From: SFWF01 sp045587065
GTDB taxonomy: Bacteria; Bacillota; Clostridia; Oscillospirales; Acutalibacteraceae
DNA length: 23,281 nt
Reading direction: 5' to 3'
Assembly (NCBI GenBank): GCA_045587065.1
Contig: JAZNBQ010000130.1
Span: forward strand, 1-23,281
Shown here: positions 14,956 to 22,438 of the stretch, in pieces
How the letters are laid out: every line of letters begins with the position of its first letter
Numbering within the stretch: position 1 is the stretch's first letter
The notes under the pieces: model-generated
The model's input: the letters and a program-made list of their open reading frames with translations, nothing else
The model's database searches: none
What the model was told of the DNA's origin: nothing
Made by a program: the position numbers and the translations under genes

Positions 14956-16146
14956 TTAGAGCATTTGAAGCAACACACCGGCAGCAACTGCTGAACCGAT
15001 AACACCGGCTACGTTTGGTCCCATTGCATGCATTAAAAGGAAGTTACCTGGATCCTCTTCCTGACCAACCATTTGCGACACACGAGCAGCCATAGGAACT
15101 GCAGAAACACCTGCAGAACCGATGAGAGGATTAACCTTTCCCTTAGTTAAAACGCACATTAATTTACCAAACAGTACACCACTGGCAGTACTAAAGCAGA
15201 ATGCAACAAGTCCCATTAAAACAATACCAAGTGTTTTTAAATTTAAGAATGTTGCTGCATTTGTTGTTGCACCTACTGTAGTGCCTAGGAAAATTGTAAT
15301 AATATTCATAAGCTCATTCTGAGAGGTTTTACAAATACGATCAACAACTCCTGATTCCTTCATTAAGTTACCAAGCATTAACATACCAACAAGTGGGGCT
15401 GCATCAGGTAACAAGAGTGAAACTACAGTTGTAACTAAAACAGGGAAAATTATCTTCTCTGTCTTGCTAACAGTTCTAAGTTCCTTCATTCTAACAAGAC
15501 GTTCTTTCTTAGTTGTAAGAAGTCTCATAATAGGTTTCTGAATAAATGGAATGAGTGCCATATATGAATATGCGGCAACAGCAATAGGTCCAAGTAAATT
15601 AGGACTTAGTTTTGAAGTAACAAATATTGCCGTTGGTCCATCGGCACCGCCGATAATACCAATAGAACCGGCTTCTTGAGGAGTAAATCCTAATGCTAAT
15701 GCGCCAATAAATGCGGTAAAAATACCTATTTGAGCAGCTGCACCTAACAAAAAGCTCTTAGGGTTACTGATTAGAGGTCCAAAGTCGGTCATAGCGCCAA
15801 TACCTAAGAAAATAAGTGGTGGGTAAATTCCTAATTTTACGCCTAAATAAAGTATATCAAGTACACCACCGCTATGTAAAACTTCACCAAAATCTATGCC
15901 CGATGAACCGTTTGAAATCCAAAGTTCAGGATGGAACATATTTGCTCCCGGAAGGTTTGAAAGCAACATACCAAATGCAATTGGTAATAAAAGCAATGGT
16001 TCGAATTTTTTAACAATTGCCAAATACAATAGTACACAGGCTACACCAATCATTACAAGGTATTTCCAACCATCACCAACAAAGAAAGTTGCAAAGCCTG
16101 AACTGCTAAGTATACCGCTTAGCGCGTCTATAAATTCTGAAAACAT
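14956..16146 (-). CDS. oadB: Sodium-translocating decarboxylase beta subunit
   Basis: The membrane subunit of a biotin-dependent sodium-pumping decarboxylase (oxaloacetate, methylmalonyl-CoA or glutaconyl-CoA type). It couples decarboxylation of carboxybiotin to Na+ export. The 396-residue hydrophobic protein has about ten membrane segments. The hallmark GGADGPTAIF (166-175) contains Asp169, which matches the essential sodium-site aspartate of the family. IGAMTDFGPLISNP (116-129), AAYSYMALIPFIQKP (191-205), and the C-terminal SAVPMAARVSQ and HAMGPNVAGVIGSA motifs are all intact. The ATG follows GGAGAATAGCAA. oadG lies 17 bases upstream. No carboxyltransferase alpha subunit or biotin carrier is in the window, so the substrate cannot be assigned. 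Confidence 0.95.
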   Translation of the reverse strand: MFSEFIDALSGILSSSGFATFFVGDGWKYLVMIGVACVLLYLAIVKKFEPLLLLPIAFGMLLSNLPGANMFHPELWISNGSSGIDFGEVLHSGGVLDILYLGVKLGIYPPLIFLGIGAMTDFGPLISNPKSFLLGAAAQIGIFTAFIGALALGFTPQEAGSIGIIGGADGPTAIFVTSKLSPNLLGPIAVAAYSYMALIPFIQKPIMRLLTTKKERLVRMKELRTVSKTEKIIFPVLVTTVVSLLLPDAAPLVGMLMLGNLMKESGVVDRICKTSQNELMNIITIFLGTTVGATTNAATFLNLKTLGIVLMGLVAFCFSTASGVLFGKLMCVLTKGKVNPLIGSAGVSAVPMAARVSQMVGQEEDPGNFLLMHAMGPNVAGVIGSAVAAGVLLQML

Positions 16147-16163
16147 TTGCTATTCTCCTATCA

Positions 16164-16520
16164 CTAAAAAGGCCTTGTATTATCCGCAATACCGGCACTT
16201 GCCCAAGCTGGTCTCACACCAACTCGTTTAACGGTTTTTATTACCGGTCGAACACCAGAACCGCTATACATTGTAGCAACTGCAGCAGCAATTACGGCTA
16301 TAATCTCTGAGCTTGGTTCATTAGACTCTCTTTCAGCAGCAGGAACTGCTTTAGGAGCCGGTTCTACCTCGACTTTAACAGGCTTTTGAGATTCTTTTTT
16401 AAACAGTTGACCAACTATTCCAAATAAGACAAGAATTAACACTAACAATACTAGCATTGCAAATACAATTACAATTCCTGAGAAAGTAACGTTAATGCCT
16501 ATACCAAGGATATTATCCAT
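16164..16520 (-). CDS. oadG: Sodium-pump decarboxylase gamma subunit (OadG family)
   Basis: A small membrane-anchored subunit that in this enzyme family holds the complex together. The 118-residue protein has one N-terminal membrane segment (about 9-35), a linker rich in Pro, Ala, Lys and Glu (about 42-72), and a short C-terminal domain ending in RPAWASAGIADNTRPF. A second hydrophobic stretch, EIIAVIAAAVATMYSG (about 72-87), matches the pattern of clostridial OadG/MmdD proteins. The sequence of this family is poorly conserved, and the call leans on the adjacent oadB. The ATG at 16520 follows GGGAGGAATATT. Confidence 0.85.
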   Translation of the reverse strand: MDNILGIGINVTFSGIVIVFAMLVLLVLILVLFGIVGQLFKKESQKPVKVEVEPAPKAVPAAERESNEPSSEIIAVIAAAVATMYSGSGVRPVIKTVKRVGVRPAWASAGIADNTRPF

Positions 16521-16550
16521 AATATTCCTCCCAACACAATATCTTTCTTA

Positions 16551-16579
16551 ATTATAATACATTAGATAAAATATAGCAA
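16551..16579 (-). promoter_or_regulatory. Promoter of oadG-oadB
   Basis: On the minus strand, TTGCTA (16574-16579), a 17-base spacer and a perfect TATAAT (16551-16556). Expected transcription start is near 16544, about 24 bases before the oadG ATG. Confidence 0.6.
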
Positions 16580-16634
16580 CAGTTATTTCCACGAAAATAT
16601 AGTTAAATTTGATAATTTCTTTTACTATTTTACA

Positions 16635-18209
16635 TTAATCCCCTATTTTGTCCGCAATTGTGGCAAAAACATCACCGCAAGAACTGTCTGAATTTTCCGA
16701 AAGCACGACAACCGTATATTTTGGTTCGTCATATGGGAAAAAGCCGCAAAACCAAGTGTTAATAACTTTTTCTCCATTTTTGATTATTCCTGTTTCGGCA
16801 GTTGCAGTCTTTCCTGCAGCTGATACAGTTTTTGGACAAGCCATTACACCAGTTCCGCCCTCTTCTAAAACGCCTTTTAAATACTTTTTAATTATATCAG
16901 CAGTTGTTTTCTTCATTAATTTAATGGGCGTGGATTTCTCGTATTTGTTTATTATTCCCCCCTCTGCCAGTTCGCCTTCATAAATAGAAGGAGTATAATA
17001 AATTCCACCATTAGCAATTGCAGAATAGATATTACTAATAACTACTGTCGAAAGCATTAAATCTCCTTGCCCTATACTAAGGTTAGCAAGAGCACGATTA
17101 GACGTCTGTAGTTTTTTAATATCGCCTAAACTACCTTTAGCAGAAAAGAATCCGTTAGCAAGTGAAACAAAATTTTCAAAACCCGCCTTTTTTGCCATAT
17201 CATATATTTTATCTGCTCCAAGTTTTACAGCTAAATTATAAAAATAGGTATTACACGAATATTTTATTGCCTGTTCCATATTAACGGTCCCATGACCTGA
17301 CAAATTGTGACAACGAAAATCAAGCCCATCTATATTAGCAATACCATTACAGTTATAACAAAATTCTAAACAACCATTTTCAATGGCGGCTGCCGCTACG
17401 CAGGGTTTAAATACAGAGCCTACGTTAAAATTTTCAAGCGCTCGATTTATAAGTGGCGCGGATTCATCATTCAAATAATCTCCAATATTCTCAGGATTAT
17501 AATCAGGTCTGCTTACCATGGCTTTAATTTTACCTGTTTCCACTTCGGTTATCAAAACAGCTCCTTTATTAAGCTTTGAAGACGCCTCTTCCGCTGCCTG
17601 TTGTATTTTACTATCAATAGTTGTAACTAACCCCTTCTGCATTTGACTTAAGTGATTTTCAATTTTTGCAGAACCTAAAAGTAAGTCTCCCTGTCCAGAA
17701 ATTCCTACGTTTATATAAATCTGTTCTTCATTATATAAAATATCGTCAAAGGCTTTTTCCAGGCCTGATACTCCCCTATTGTTTGAATCTGTATACCCTA
17801 TAATGTGTTTTGCAAGACTCTCATTAGAAATACCGTTTTTATATGCAAAAGAAACTATACCTTCTGAATATATTGGTCTATCTGTGATTCTAAGCGCGAA
17901 TTTGTTTTCTCTTATTTCATTAATTATTTCTACCATCTCTTCTCCGGTAAAAAAATCGCCAACGCTTTTTAAAGCTACCGGATTATTTGTAATTAACACT
18001 GCATATCTATCAAAGTTGTTTGTTAATCTGTTAAGATTACAATCATAGATTGTTCCCCTGACATTTCTTAACACAATTTTTTTACTTGTTGTGTTATTTG
18101 CAGTTTCCGATAGCCGAGGAGTTAAAGCTATAGAGCAAACTCTTAATGCACAAAAAAACAGCGCCGTCAAAACTATAATATATGAAACAATAATTCTTTT
18201 GTAAGACAA
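16635..18209 (-). CDS. Class B penicillin-binding protein (transpeptidase)
   Basis: A membrane-anchored peptidoglycan transpeptidase that cross-links cell wall stem peptides. The 524-residue protein has an N-terminal membrane anchor (about 6-26), RGTIYDCN (51-58) starting the dimerisation domain, and a transpeptidase domain from about 195. The active-site serine is S265 in SVFK (265-268), and the second motif is SCN (318-320). The third motif reads KTA (467-469) in AGKTATAETG, where most class B PBPs have KTG. No PASTA domain is present. It is shorter than SpoVD or Pbp2b and may be closer to a sporulation PBP such as PbpI, judged by its place after mltG and U32. The start is TTG (18207-18209). 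It directly follows a terminator hairpin whose 3' arm holds the AAGGA ribosome binding site. No downstream terminator was found. Confidence 0.9.
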   Translation of the reverse strand: MSYKRIIVSYIIVLTALFFCALRVCSIALTPRLSETANNTTSKKIVLRNVRGTIYDCNLNRLTNNFDRYAVLITNNPVALKSVGDFFTGEEMVEIINEIRENKFALRITDRPIYSEGIVSFAYKNGISNESLAKHIIGYTDSNNRGVSGLEKAFDDILYNEEQIYINVGISGQGDLLLGSAKIENHLSQMQKGLVTTIDSKIQQAAEEASSKLNKGAVLITEVETGKIKAMVSRPDYNPENIGDYLNDESAPLINRALENFNVGSVFKPCVAAAAIENGCLEFCYNCNGIANIDGLDFRCHNLSGHGTVNMEQAIKYSCNTYFYNLAVKLGADKIYDMAKKAGFENFVSLANGFFSAKGSLGDIKKLQTSNRALANLSIGQGDLMLSTVVISNIYSAIANGGIYYTPSIYEGELAEGGIINKYEKSTPIKLMKKTTADIIKKYLKGVLEEGGTGVMACPKTVSAAGKTATAETGIIKNGEKVINTWFCGFFPYDEPKYTVVVLSENSDSSCGDVFATIADKIGD

Positions 18210-18255
18210 AAAAACACATCCTTTGTTATAAGTATTAACAAAAGGATGTGTTTTT
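18208..18255 (-). terminator. Intrinsic terminator that contains the PBP ribosome binding site
   Basis: In the minus-strand transcript a 15-bp perfect stem (18241-18255 with 18210-18224), extended by three pairs past a bulged A and closed by a nine-base loop, runs into a seven-U tract that merges with the TTG start of the PBP. It lies two bases after the U32 stop. The 3' arm carries the AAAGGA Shine-Dalgarno of the PBP. Confidence 0.85.
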
Positions 18256-18257
18256 AA

Positions 18258-19481
18258 TTATTCAGATTTCATTCTAAGCATAGAGCCAACTTTAATCTCT
18301 CTATTATATGGAATTTGAATCTTCATCATAGGATGAGGGGCAACATCAATTGCCTCACCTTTTTCGTTATAAAGCTCGTGAGCAGTAATTAGGAAGGGTT
18401 CGCTACCTGCTTCAAGACAATCGAATTCTTGGCCCTTGAAAAATTTGTTTTTCATAGTTGCAATAATTCTTCCATTTTCGTATCCGTCAACAACGGCTGC
18501 AACAGAATAATCTCTTACATAACCTGCAGATTCATAGGTTTGAGAGTTTTTAGGTGTGCCAAAATAAAATCCTGTACTATAGTTTCTGTGGCTGATTTTA
18601 TTAAGTTCATCCGTAACCCAATTAGGCAATGTCCAATTGTCGTAATCTTTCTCAAGGCTTCTTAACGCGCCTGCATAAGCATTGGAAGCAACTGCAACGT
18701 AATATTGAGATTTTGCTCTTCCTTCGATTTTAAGACTGCCTACACCGGCTTCGCAAAGTTCTTTCAGATGGTCTGCCATACACAAGTCATTTGCATTTAA
18801 AATATAAGTTCCCTTATCTGTTTCGGTAATATCAAAATGTTGGCCCTCTCTGTTGGTTTCCACAAGAGAGTACGACCAACGGCAAGGCTGTGCACAGTCT
18901 CCCCTGTTTGCATCTCTGCCGGTCATATAGCTTGAAAGAAGACACCTTGCAGAAAAGGAAACGCACATTGCGCCATGGACAAAACATTCCAAAGTTAAAT
19001 CCTTTGGAGTTTTTGCACGAATCTCTGCAATTTCATCAATAGATAATTCACGTGCTAAAACAACTCTTTTAGCGCCCATATTATAAAACGCATTTGCCGT
19101 CTCATAATTTACAATACCCGACTGTACAGAAACGTGTAATTCGCATTTTGGAGCATATTTCAGCGCCATACCAATAGTACCTATATCTGCGGCAATAATA
19201 GCGTCTGCGCCACATTCCTCTACACTTCTTAAAAAGTCAGGAATCCTCACTACCTCGTCATTATGTGGCAAAGTATTACAAGCAACGTGAACCTTAACAC
19301 CGTGTTTGTGGGCATATTCTATTCCCTCTGCCATCTGCTTTTCGCCAAAATTGGTGGCAGCGGTTCGCATTCCAAATTCTTCTCCTGCAATATAAACTGC
19401 ATCTGCGCCAAAATCCACGGCAGTTTTAAGTCGTGTTAAGTCACCTGCAGGACAAAGTAATTCCATTTTGTTATAACTCAT
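18258..19481 (-). CDS. Peptidase U32 family protein, probably tRNA hydroxylation protein TrhP
   Basis: A U32-family iron-sulfur protein. Members with this architecture (YegQ/TrhP, Bacillus YrrO) support prephenate-dependent hydroxylation of wobble uridine in tRNA; others act on rRNA (RlhA) or quinones (UbiU/V). Peptidase activity is a historical label. The 407-residue protein starts with MELLCPAGDL. The signature ECFVHGAMC...GRDANRGDCAQPCRW spans about 165-202 with Cys173, Cys180, Cys196 and Cys200, and SLKIEGRAKSQYYVA follows. A C-terminal domain after about 330 fits the long TrhP2 form rather than short UbiV-like ones. The ATG is 9 bases after the mltG stop, with AAGGCGG before it. The Bacillus neighbour trmR (yrrM) is not between mltG and this gene. 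Confidence 0.85.
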   Translation of the reverse strand: MSYNKMELLCPAGDLTRLKTAVDFGADAVYIAGEEFGMRTAATNFGEKQMAEGIEYAHKHGVKVHVACNTLPHNDEVVRIPDFLRSVEECGADAIIAADIGTIGMALKYAPKCELHVSVQSGIVNYETANAFYNMGAKRVVLARELSIDEIAEIRAKTPKDLTLECFVHGAMCVSFSARCLLSSYMTGRDANRGDCAQPCRWSYSLVETNREGQHFDITETDKGTYILNANDLCMADHLKELCEAGVGSLKIEGRAKSQYYVAVASNAYAGALRSLEKDYDNWTLPNWVTDELNKISHRNYSTGFYFGTPKNSQTYESAGYVRDYSVAAVVDGYENGRIIATMKNKFFKGQEFDCLEAGSEPFLITAHELYNEKGEAIDVAPHPMMKIQIPYNREIKVGSMLRMKSE

Positions 19482-19490
19482 AATACCGCC

Positions 19491-20630
19491 TTAATCAACA
19501 AAATAGATGCCTTCTCTGATAAGCCTGTTTTGAGTATTTACGTGTGCATCTAAGGTCTTGTTGTAATAAAAATTCATAAATTTATCTGTTATAAAATAAT
19601 AATGACCGTCAAGAGACGTTGCAGGCTGTAGGGCCGCCTTAATTGAATCAAGACTTGGAGAACATAAAGGTCCAACCGGAATTCCGGGAGTCTCGTAAGT
19701 ATTGTATCTGCCTGAACCATAGGGGTAGTCTCTTGTTGGATTAGACTGTAATAATGCACCCGCACCCCAGTCGTTTAAACGATTGTAGAAAATTGCTGCA
19801 ACCTTCTGCTTATCTTCAAAACTTGCACTGCTTGCTTCAAGTTCAATAACAGATGCAAGTGACATTATTTCGTGCATAGACCTGTTTAATGCCTTTGCCT
19901 GTTCTCTCATTTCAGAAGTAAACTGTTTGTCAAATTCCCCTAACATCTTAGATACTGCAAGTCTTGCGCACTCCTCAGAGTCGTCATAGCAGTAGAATCT
20001 ATATGTATTGGGGAACAAATAACCTTCAAATCTCCAATAAACAGAATCCACAGGTATGTTTTTAATAAAGTCATAAGAATATTCAACGTTTTGAATAGCG
20101 TTCTTAAGGTCGGCCTTTTCGCAAACACCCTTATCTACAAGAAGTTTAATAATATCGTCAACACTACTCATTTCAGGAATCATAACCTCAACGCTATCGG
20201 CAGTTGCGCCATCATTTATTAACATATTTGCTATAGCGCTATATCCTGATTCATCACTAAAATTATATACACCGTATTTATATTGACTACCATAACCCTT
20301 TATCTTTGAAAATGCCAAAAACAGTGTTTCACTCTTAATAGCTCCAGTATCTTTTAGCTGCTCAGCTATTTGACGTGTAGATGAGCCCTGTTTAATTTCA
20401 AGAACAATTTCATTTCCTCTTCCGGGACCTATGCCCAGATAATCAAAAACACCTATCACTGTTACAAAAGCAAGTCCAACTGAAATTACAACAATTGCCA
20501 AAATCCAAAGAATTGATTTCAGAGCAACTTTCTCTTTTTTTACCTTTTTAGGAGGTTCTCCGTTGTATATTTCAAAGCCTTCTCCGATTATAAAATCATC
20601 AAGTGGGGCATTGTTATTCTCTTTAGACAT
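19491..20630 (-). CDS. mltG: Endolytic peptidoglycan transglycosylase MltG
   Basis: Cuts nascent glycan strands at the membrane and so sets where chain growth ends. The 379-residue protein has a cytoplasmic lysine-rich N-terminus, a membrane segment (about 39-61), a LysM-like region (about 75-125) and the YceG/MltG catalytic domain. The catalytic glutamate is E263 in SLASVIELEA. FEGYLFPNTYRF (201-212) and the end section PGIPVGPLCSPSLDSIKAAL plus YYFITDK are family hallmarks. The ATG at 20630 follows TAGGAGTAAAAT, where the TAG is the stop of the upstream cyclo-ligase gene. The gap to the U32 gene downstream is 9 bases. The location beside a PBP gene fits a cell-wall role. Confidence 0.95.
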   Translation of the reverse strand: MSKENNNAPLDDFIIGEGFEIYNGEPPKKVKKEKVALKSILWILAIVVISVGLAFVTVIGVFDYLGIGPGRGNEIVLEIKQGSSTRQIAEQLKDTGAIKSETLFLAFSKIKGYGSQYKYGVYNFSDESGYSAIANMLINDGATADSVEVMIPEMSSVDDIIKLLVDKGVCEKADLKNAIQNVEYSYDFIKNIPVDSVYWRFEGYLFPNTYRFYCYDDSEECARLAVSKMLGEFDKQFTSEMREQAKALNRSMHEIMSLASVIELEASSASFEDKQKVAAIFYNRLNDWGAGALLQSNPTRDYPYGSGRYNTYETPGIPVGPLCSPSLDSIKAALQPATSLDGHYYFITDKFMNFYYNKTLDAHVNTQNRLIREGIYFVD

Positions 20631-20639
20631 ATTTTACTC

Positions 20640-21224
20640 CTATCTTTTGCAAGTCTTAATCTTTTTATCGGTAACGATAATATTAACAGCCTTATCGTAC
20701 TTACCATGGTACATAAATGGTACTAATTCATTGCTGTAGCAAATACCAACCGATATGCCTGTAAACTTAGACATATATCTGTCATAATAGCCTTTTCCAT
20801 AGCCAATTCTATACCCATTCATATCAAACTGCATACCGGGCACTATCATAAGGCACCCTGTAAAATCTGTAACAACAGGAAAATCTGAAGGCGGTTCCAA
20901 AACAGAAAAAGTTCCAGGAGATAATTCGTCAACCGAATTAATATAATGGAACTCCATTTCTCTTGTATCTTTAATACAACGAGGAACAGCAACCTTTTTG
21001 CCATCGTTAAGTGCCATTTGAATAATATTTATTGTACTTACTTCTATTGCAGTAGAAACATAAATCAATACTGTCTTAGCAGGCTTATATTCATTAAGTT
21101 TTTTAATATTATTAGCAATCTGCTCGTCCAAGGCAGTCTTTTTTTCACTACTCATATTTTCTCTTCTTGAACGGGAAGTAAGTCTTAGGTCTTGTTTGTA
21201 CTTTCGTATATCTATTGGATGCAT
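20640..21224 (-). CDS. 5-formyltetrahydrofolate cyclo-ligase
   Basis: Converts 5-formyl-THF to 5,10-methenyl-THF with ATP, rescuing folate from a storage or inhibitory form. The 194-residue protein has the basic N-terminal K-x-x-x-R pattern, PRCIKDTREMEF (81-92), and the family signature VPG-x2-FD-x2-GYRIGYGKGYYDRY (128-150) that binds ATP and phosphate. The ATG at 21224 lies inside the end of the DJ-1 gene (13-base overlap), with AAAGGA nine bases upstream. This suggests translational coupling. Its neighbours thyX and tmk also depend on or serve folate-linked dTMP synthesis. Confidence 0.93.
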   Translation of the reverse strand: MHPIDIRKYKQDLRLTSRSRRENMSSEKKTALDEQIANNIKKLNEYKPAKTVLIYVSTAIEVSTINIIQMALNDGKKVAVPRCIKDTREMEFHYINSVDELSPGTFSVLEPPSDFPVVTDFTGCLMIVPGMQFDMNGYRIGYGKGYYDRYMSKFTGISVGICYSNELVPFMYHGKYDKAVNIIVTDKKIKTCKR

Positions 21225-21760
21225 TGCATTGAATCCTTTAATTTTTTAGAAATTTTGCCATCACCGGTAATGTAATCAACAATAGCAAAAGCAAATTCTA
21301 AAGCAGTACCTGCACCTTTACCTGTAATAACGTTTGACTCGGTAACACATGGAGCGTTTACCACATTAGCGCCAACAAGTTCTTTTTCAAAACCAGGATA
21401 ACAAGTTGCAGATTTGTTTTCAAGTATACCTTTATGTCCTAAGACAGAAGGTGCGGCACAAATAGCGGCAACAAGTTTGTTATTATTATAGGCTTTTAAA
21501 AGAAATTCCACAACCTTTTCACAAGCTTCAAGATTAGGTGTGCCCGGAATTCCACCAGGTAAAATTACACCGTCAATATCATCCGACCACTGAAGCTCAG
21601 ATAAAGATTTGTCAGCTTTTACAGTAATATTATGAGAGCCGGTAATATATTCTCCGCCGACACCTACAGTGTTAATTTCAATATCAGCACGTCGAATTAT
21701 GTCAACGGTTGCAAGTGCTTCGATTTCCTCAAAGCCATTTGCTAAAAATAGATATAGCAT
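21212..21760 (-). CDS. DJ-1/PfpI family protein
   Basis: A cytoplasmic member of the DJ-1/ThiJ/PfpI superfamily, closest in look to DJ-1/YajL. Proposed roles in the family include defence against reactive carbonyls or oxidation; the role here is unknown. The 182-residue protein has the glutamate-bearing ANGFEEIEALATVD (7-20), ILPGGIPGTPNL (66-77) and the nucleophile elbow AAICAAPSVL (98-107) with Cys101. The frame can be read back to a TTG at 21787, but ATG at 21760 has GGAGG at five-base spacing and is the clear start. It sits 13 bases after tmk and overlaps the cyclo-ligase start by 13 bases, so it is fully embedded in the folate/dTMP gene run. Confidence 0.9.
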   Translation of the reverse strand: MLYLFLANGFEEIEALATVDIIRRADIEINTVGVGGEYITGSHNITVKADKSLSELQWSDDIDGVILPGGIPGTPNLEACEKVVEFLLKAYNNNKLVAAICAAPSVLGHKGILENKSATCYPGFEKELVGANVVNAPCVTESNVITGKGAGTALEFAFAIVDYITGDGKISKKLKDSMQCIQ

Positions 21761-21773
21761 TTTTTCCTCCAAA

Positions 21774-22436
21774 TTAAATGGTGCCAAGCACCTCTTTTAA
21801 AACATCTTGTCTGATTTCTTCAATAGTTCTGAGTTTTGAGCCATCTGCACAAGAAATTATAGACCAATTTGAAAACTGTGCAGTAAATATTGCGGCTTTT
21901 CTGCACCTTTCAAGATACTCAGTATCTTTTTCGTGAATATCTTTAGAGCCGCCGTTTTGGTCATACCTAGACTCCATCAGTTTTTGTGAAACATCGTTTG
22001 GAACATCAAGAAAAATTACTTTATCAGGTTTTGGTATGCCAAGCTTCACATATTCAAAATCATATAGCCAAGTAAGATAATCTTCCCACATTTCTTGGGG
22101 CAGTTTAGAGCATTGATGAACCGCATTGGAAGTTGTATATCTTCCTGCAATTACAATGCCACCGTTGTTATAATAATTTCCCCAGTCTTTCTTAAAGGAC
22201 GCATATCTGTCACATGCATAAAAGCAGGAAGCGGCATAAGCATTTACATCATCCGGTTTCGAACCAAACTGACCTGCAAGATACATTTTTATAAGCGCAG
22301 AAGAATCGTCAGAATAATTAGGAAAAGATACTGTGCAACAGTCAATTCCCTTTTCTTTTAAACCTTGAGGTAATAAATCAAGTTGAGTTGATTTTCCGCT
22401 ACCATCAAGACCTTCTATTACTATTAACTTACCCAT
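21774..22436 (-). CDS. tmk: Thymidylate kinase
   Basis: Phosphorylates dTMP to dTDP, the step after thymidylate synthase. The 220-residue protein has a P-loop GLDGSGKST (9-17), FPNYSDDSSALIK (38-50) in the dTMP-binding position, CDRYASF (75-81) with the DR-Y motif, GRYTTSNAVHQ (98-108), and PDKVIFLDVP (137-146). The lid region (about 154-175) reads SRYDQNGGSKDIHEKD, which differs from the usual bacterial lid; similar KDIHE lids occur, as I recall, in other clostridial enzymes. The ATG at 22436 is two bases after the thyX stop, a tight coupling of successive enzymes. The DJ-1 gene follows 13 bases downstream. Confidence 0.94.
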   Translation of the reverse strand: MGKLIVIEGLDGSGKSTQLDLLPQGLKEKGIDCCTVSFPNYSDDSSALIKMYLAGQFGSKPDDVNAYAASCFYACDRYASFKKDWGNYYNNGGIVIAGRYTTSNAVHQCSKLPQEMWEDYLTWLYDFEYVKLGIPKPDKVIFLDVPNDVSQKLMESRYDQNGGSKDIHEKDTEYLERCRKAAIFTAQFSNWSIISCADGSKLRTIEEIRQDVLKEVLGTI

Positions 22437-22438
22437 AA

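Noticed and set aside
16521..16634. Possible terminator for the PBP operon in the gap before oadG.
   Set aside because: Only short AT-rich pairings are present; no stem of useful strength with a U run. The gap holds the oadG promoter only.
21761..21787. N-terminal extension of the DJ-1 protein from a TTG overlapping tmk.
   Set aside because: GGAGG at five-base spacing marks the ATG at 21760, and DJ-1 proteins normally start right at this beta strand.
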